A stretch of DNA of 19,025 nt from DATECU01 sp035286745 (lineage in GTDB: Bacteria; Acidobacteriota; Vicinamibacteria; Fen-336), in the NCBI GenBank assembly GCA_035286745.1, contig DATECU010000030.1:1-19025 (forward strand). Reading direction: 5' to 3'. The position numbers and the translations under genes are program-made. Each line of letters begins with the position of its first letter. Positions within the stretch are counted from its first letter, which is position 1. Shown here one piece after another: positions 18,345-19,025 of this stretch. The notes beneath the pieces were generated by a model, which saw nothing but the letters and a program-made list of their open reading frames with translations, did not search any database and was not told the origin of the DNA.

Positions 18345-18812
18345 ATGACGGGGACAACGCCTGAAGGGATGAAGTTCGACGGCGTGACCAGCTACCTATC
18401 GTGGGATCACGACCGGCTGGACGCGATCCTGGCGGAGGTCTGTCGTCGCGTGGAAGCCGGGCAACTGGGAGAGGCCGAGGCCGGCTATCGCGAGTTCCTG
18501 ACCGGCCTGCGCCGGCACATCCGCCTGGAGGAGGAACTGGTCTTTCCGCTCTTCGAGGCGAAGACCGGGGTGACCGGTGGCCCGACCGCGGTGATGCGGG
18601 CCGAGCACCTGGAGATCGAGCGCGCTCTGGGAATGATGCAGGATGGCCTGTCGCAGAAGGACGCGAACGGCTTCCGTGAGGGACTGCAGTTCCTCCGTTC
18701 GGTTCTGCCCGATCACAACGCCAAGGAAGAGCACGTGCTCTATCCCACGACGGATCGGGTGCTCTCGGCGGAGGAGCGAAGCGCTTTCGTCGAGCGGCTT
18801 GTGGGAGAATAG
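18345..18812 (+). CDS. Hemerythrin-like HHE cation-binding domain protein
   Basis: This 155-residue soluble four-helix-bundle protein has a full set of likely diiron ligands: H22 (WDHDRLD), H58 and E62 (HIRLEEE), H88 (RAEHLEIE) and H124 and E128 (DHNAKEEH). Nothing else is attached, and there is no ScdA-like N-terminal domain as in the RIC/YtfE repair proteins. Hemerythrin-like proteins bind oxygen, nitric oxide or iron, and their roles range from sensing to protection. The position, three bases after actF, suggests co-expression with the nitrate/ACIII array, so a role in NO or oxygen handling during nitrate respiration is an inference. The start ATG 18345 has no clear ribosome binding site and probably relies on coupling. 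A second ATG at 18369 is possible. Confidence 0.88.
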   Translation: MTGTTPEGMKFDGVTSYLSWDHDRLDAILAEVCRRVEAGQLGEAEAGYREFLTGLRRHIRLEEELVFPLFEAKTGVTGGPTAVMRAEHLEIERALGMMQDGLSQKDANGFREGLQFLRSVLPDHNAKEEHVLYPTTDRVLSAEERSAFVERLVGE

Positions 18813-18832
18813 CGGCGCGAGGCCTGCGCCGC
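18812..18832 (+). terminator. GC-rich stem-loop just after the hemerythrin stop codon
   Basis: A perfect 7-base inverted repeat, GCGGCGC and GCGCCGC, with a 7-base loop begins at the last base of the stop codon. It could end or weaken the long transcript. There is no T-run after it, so a classical intrinsic terminator is not shown. Confidence 0.4.
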
Positions 18833-18842
18833 CGCTTGGCCG

Positions 18843-18865
18843 CTTGGCGCAATCTTCGCGCCAAG
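18843..18865 (+). promoter_or_regulatory. Stem-loop adjoining the ribosome binding site of the tryptophanase-like gene
   Basis: The arms CTTGGCGC (18843-18850) and GCGCCAAG (18858-18865) pair perfectly around a 7-base loop. The stem ends at the first G of the GGGAGG ribosome binding site (18865-18870). The left arm is partly duplicated just upstream: CGCTTGGC at 18833-18840 is repeated at 18841-18848, which allows alternative pairing. It may be an operator, an RNA element limiting access of ribosomes, or part of a terminator pair with the preceding hairpin. Confidence 0.4.
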
Positions 18866-18872
18866 GGAGGCC

Positions 18873-19025
18873 ATGAAGACCAGGATCGAGCCCTACAAGA
18901 TCAAGACCGTCGAGCCGGTGCGCTTCACCACCCGTGAGGAGCGCCAGGCAGCCGTCAGCAAGGCCGACTACAACCTCTTCAAGGTTCCCGCCGAGCTGGT
19001 CACCATCGACCTGCTGACCGACAGC
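18873..19025 (+). CDS. Tryptophanase / tyrosine phenol-lyase family, N-terminal fragment (3' end outside window)
   Basis: Only the first 51 residues are present, and the frame is open to the window edge. The sequence begins MKTRIEPYKIKTVEPV and ends in TIDLLTDS. It closely resembles the N-termini of both E. coli tryptophanase (PFRIRVIEPV ... FIDLLTDSG) and Citrobacter tyrosine phenol-lyase (PFRIKSVETV ... YIDLLTDSG). These are PLP enzymes that cleave tryptophan to indole, or tyrosine to phenol, plus pyruvate and ammonia. The residues that separate the two activities and the PLP lysine lie outside the window, so the choice is open. The start ATG 18873 has GGGAGG at 18865-18870. A 60-base gap with two stem-loops sets it apart from the respiratory array. 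Confidence 0.85.
   Translation, partial: MKTRIEPYKIKTVEPVRFTTREERQAAVSKADYNLFKVPAELVTIDLLTDS

Overview
This is a G+C-rich (by eye about two-thirds G+C) bacterial chromosomal segment. One tightly packed, plus-strand gene array fills nearly all of it. The array joins two respiratory modules: a complete membrane-bound nitrate reductase operon in the order narC-narG-narH-narJ-narI-narK1-narK2, and a complete six-gene alternative complex III (ACIII) operon, actA-F. A hemerythrin-family gene follows directly, and the window ends in the first 51 codons of a tryptophanase / tyrosine phenol-lyase family gene. A partial helical-repeat gene lies at the left edge.

Layout: 1-540, C-terminal end of a TPR-like protein. 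541-754, non-coding leader in which no clear regulatory box was recognised. 755-11137, nar module: diheme cytochrome c, catalytic Mo subunit, Fe-S subunit, chaperone, cytochrome b subunit and two MFS nitrate/nitrite transporters. 11125-18341, ACIII: pentaheme cytochrome c, Fe-S/MopB-like subunit, two NrfD-like quinone subunits, a DUF3341 subunit and a monoheme cytochrome c. 18345-18812, hemerythrin. 18813-18872, two adjacent stem-loops. 18873 to the end, beta-eliminating lyase.

How the genes work together: NarGHI oxidises quinol and reduces nitrate to nitrite in the cytoplasm. NarK1 and NarK2 bring nitrate in and export nitrite. NarJ matures NarG. NarC is a membrane-anchored periplasmic cytochrome c. 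ACIII is a quinol:electron-acceptor oxidoreductase that replaces the bc1 complex and hands electrons to periplasmic carriers. No oxygen reductase, Cu or haem-copper subunit lies next to the act genes, where one is often found. From narC to the hemerythrin gene, neighbours overlap or are separated by at most 33 bases, and the nar/act junction itself overlaps by 13 bases. Co-expression of ACIII with nitrate respiration is therefore the main inference from this window.

Organism: the nar order matches that known from Thermus, but ACIII, the high G+C content and the helical-repeat protein suggest a different lineage, such as Acidobacteriota or Myxococcota-like bacteria. The sequence alone does not settle the phylum. 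No tRNA, rRNA, CRISPR array, insertion sequence or integrase was seen.
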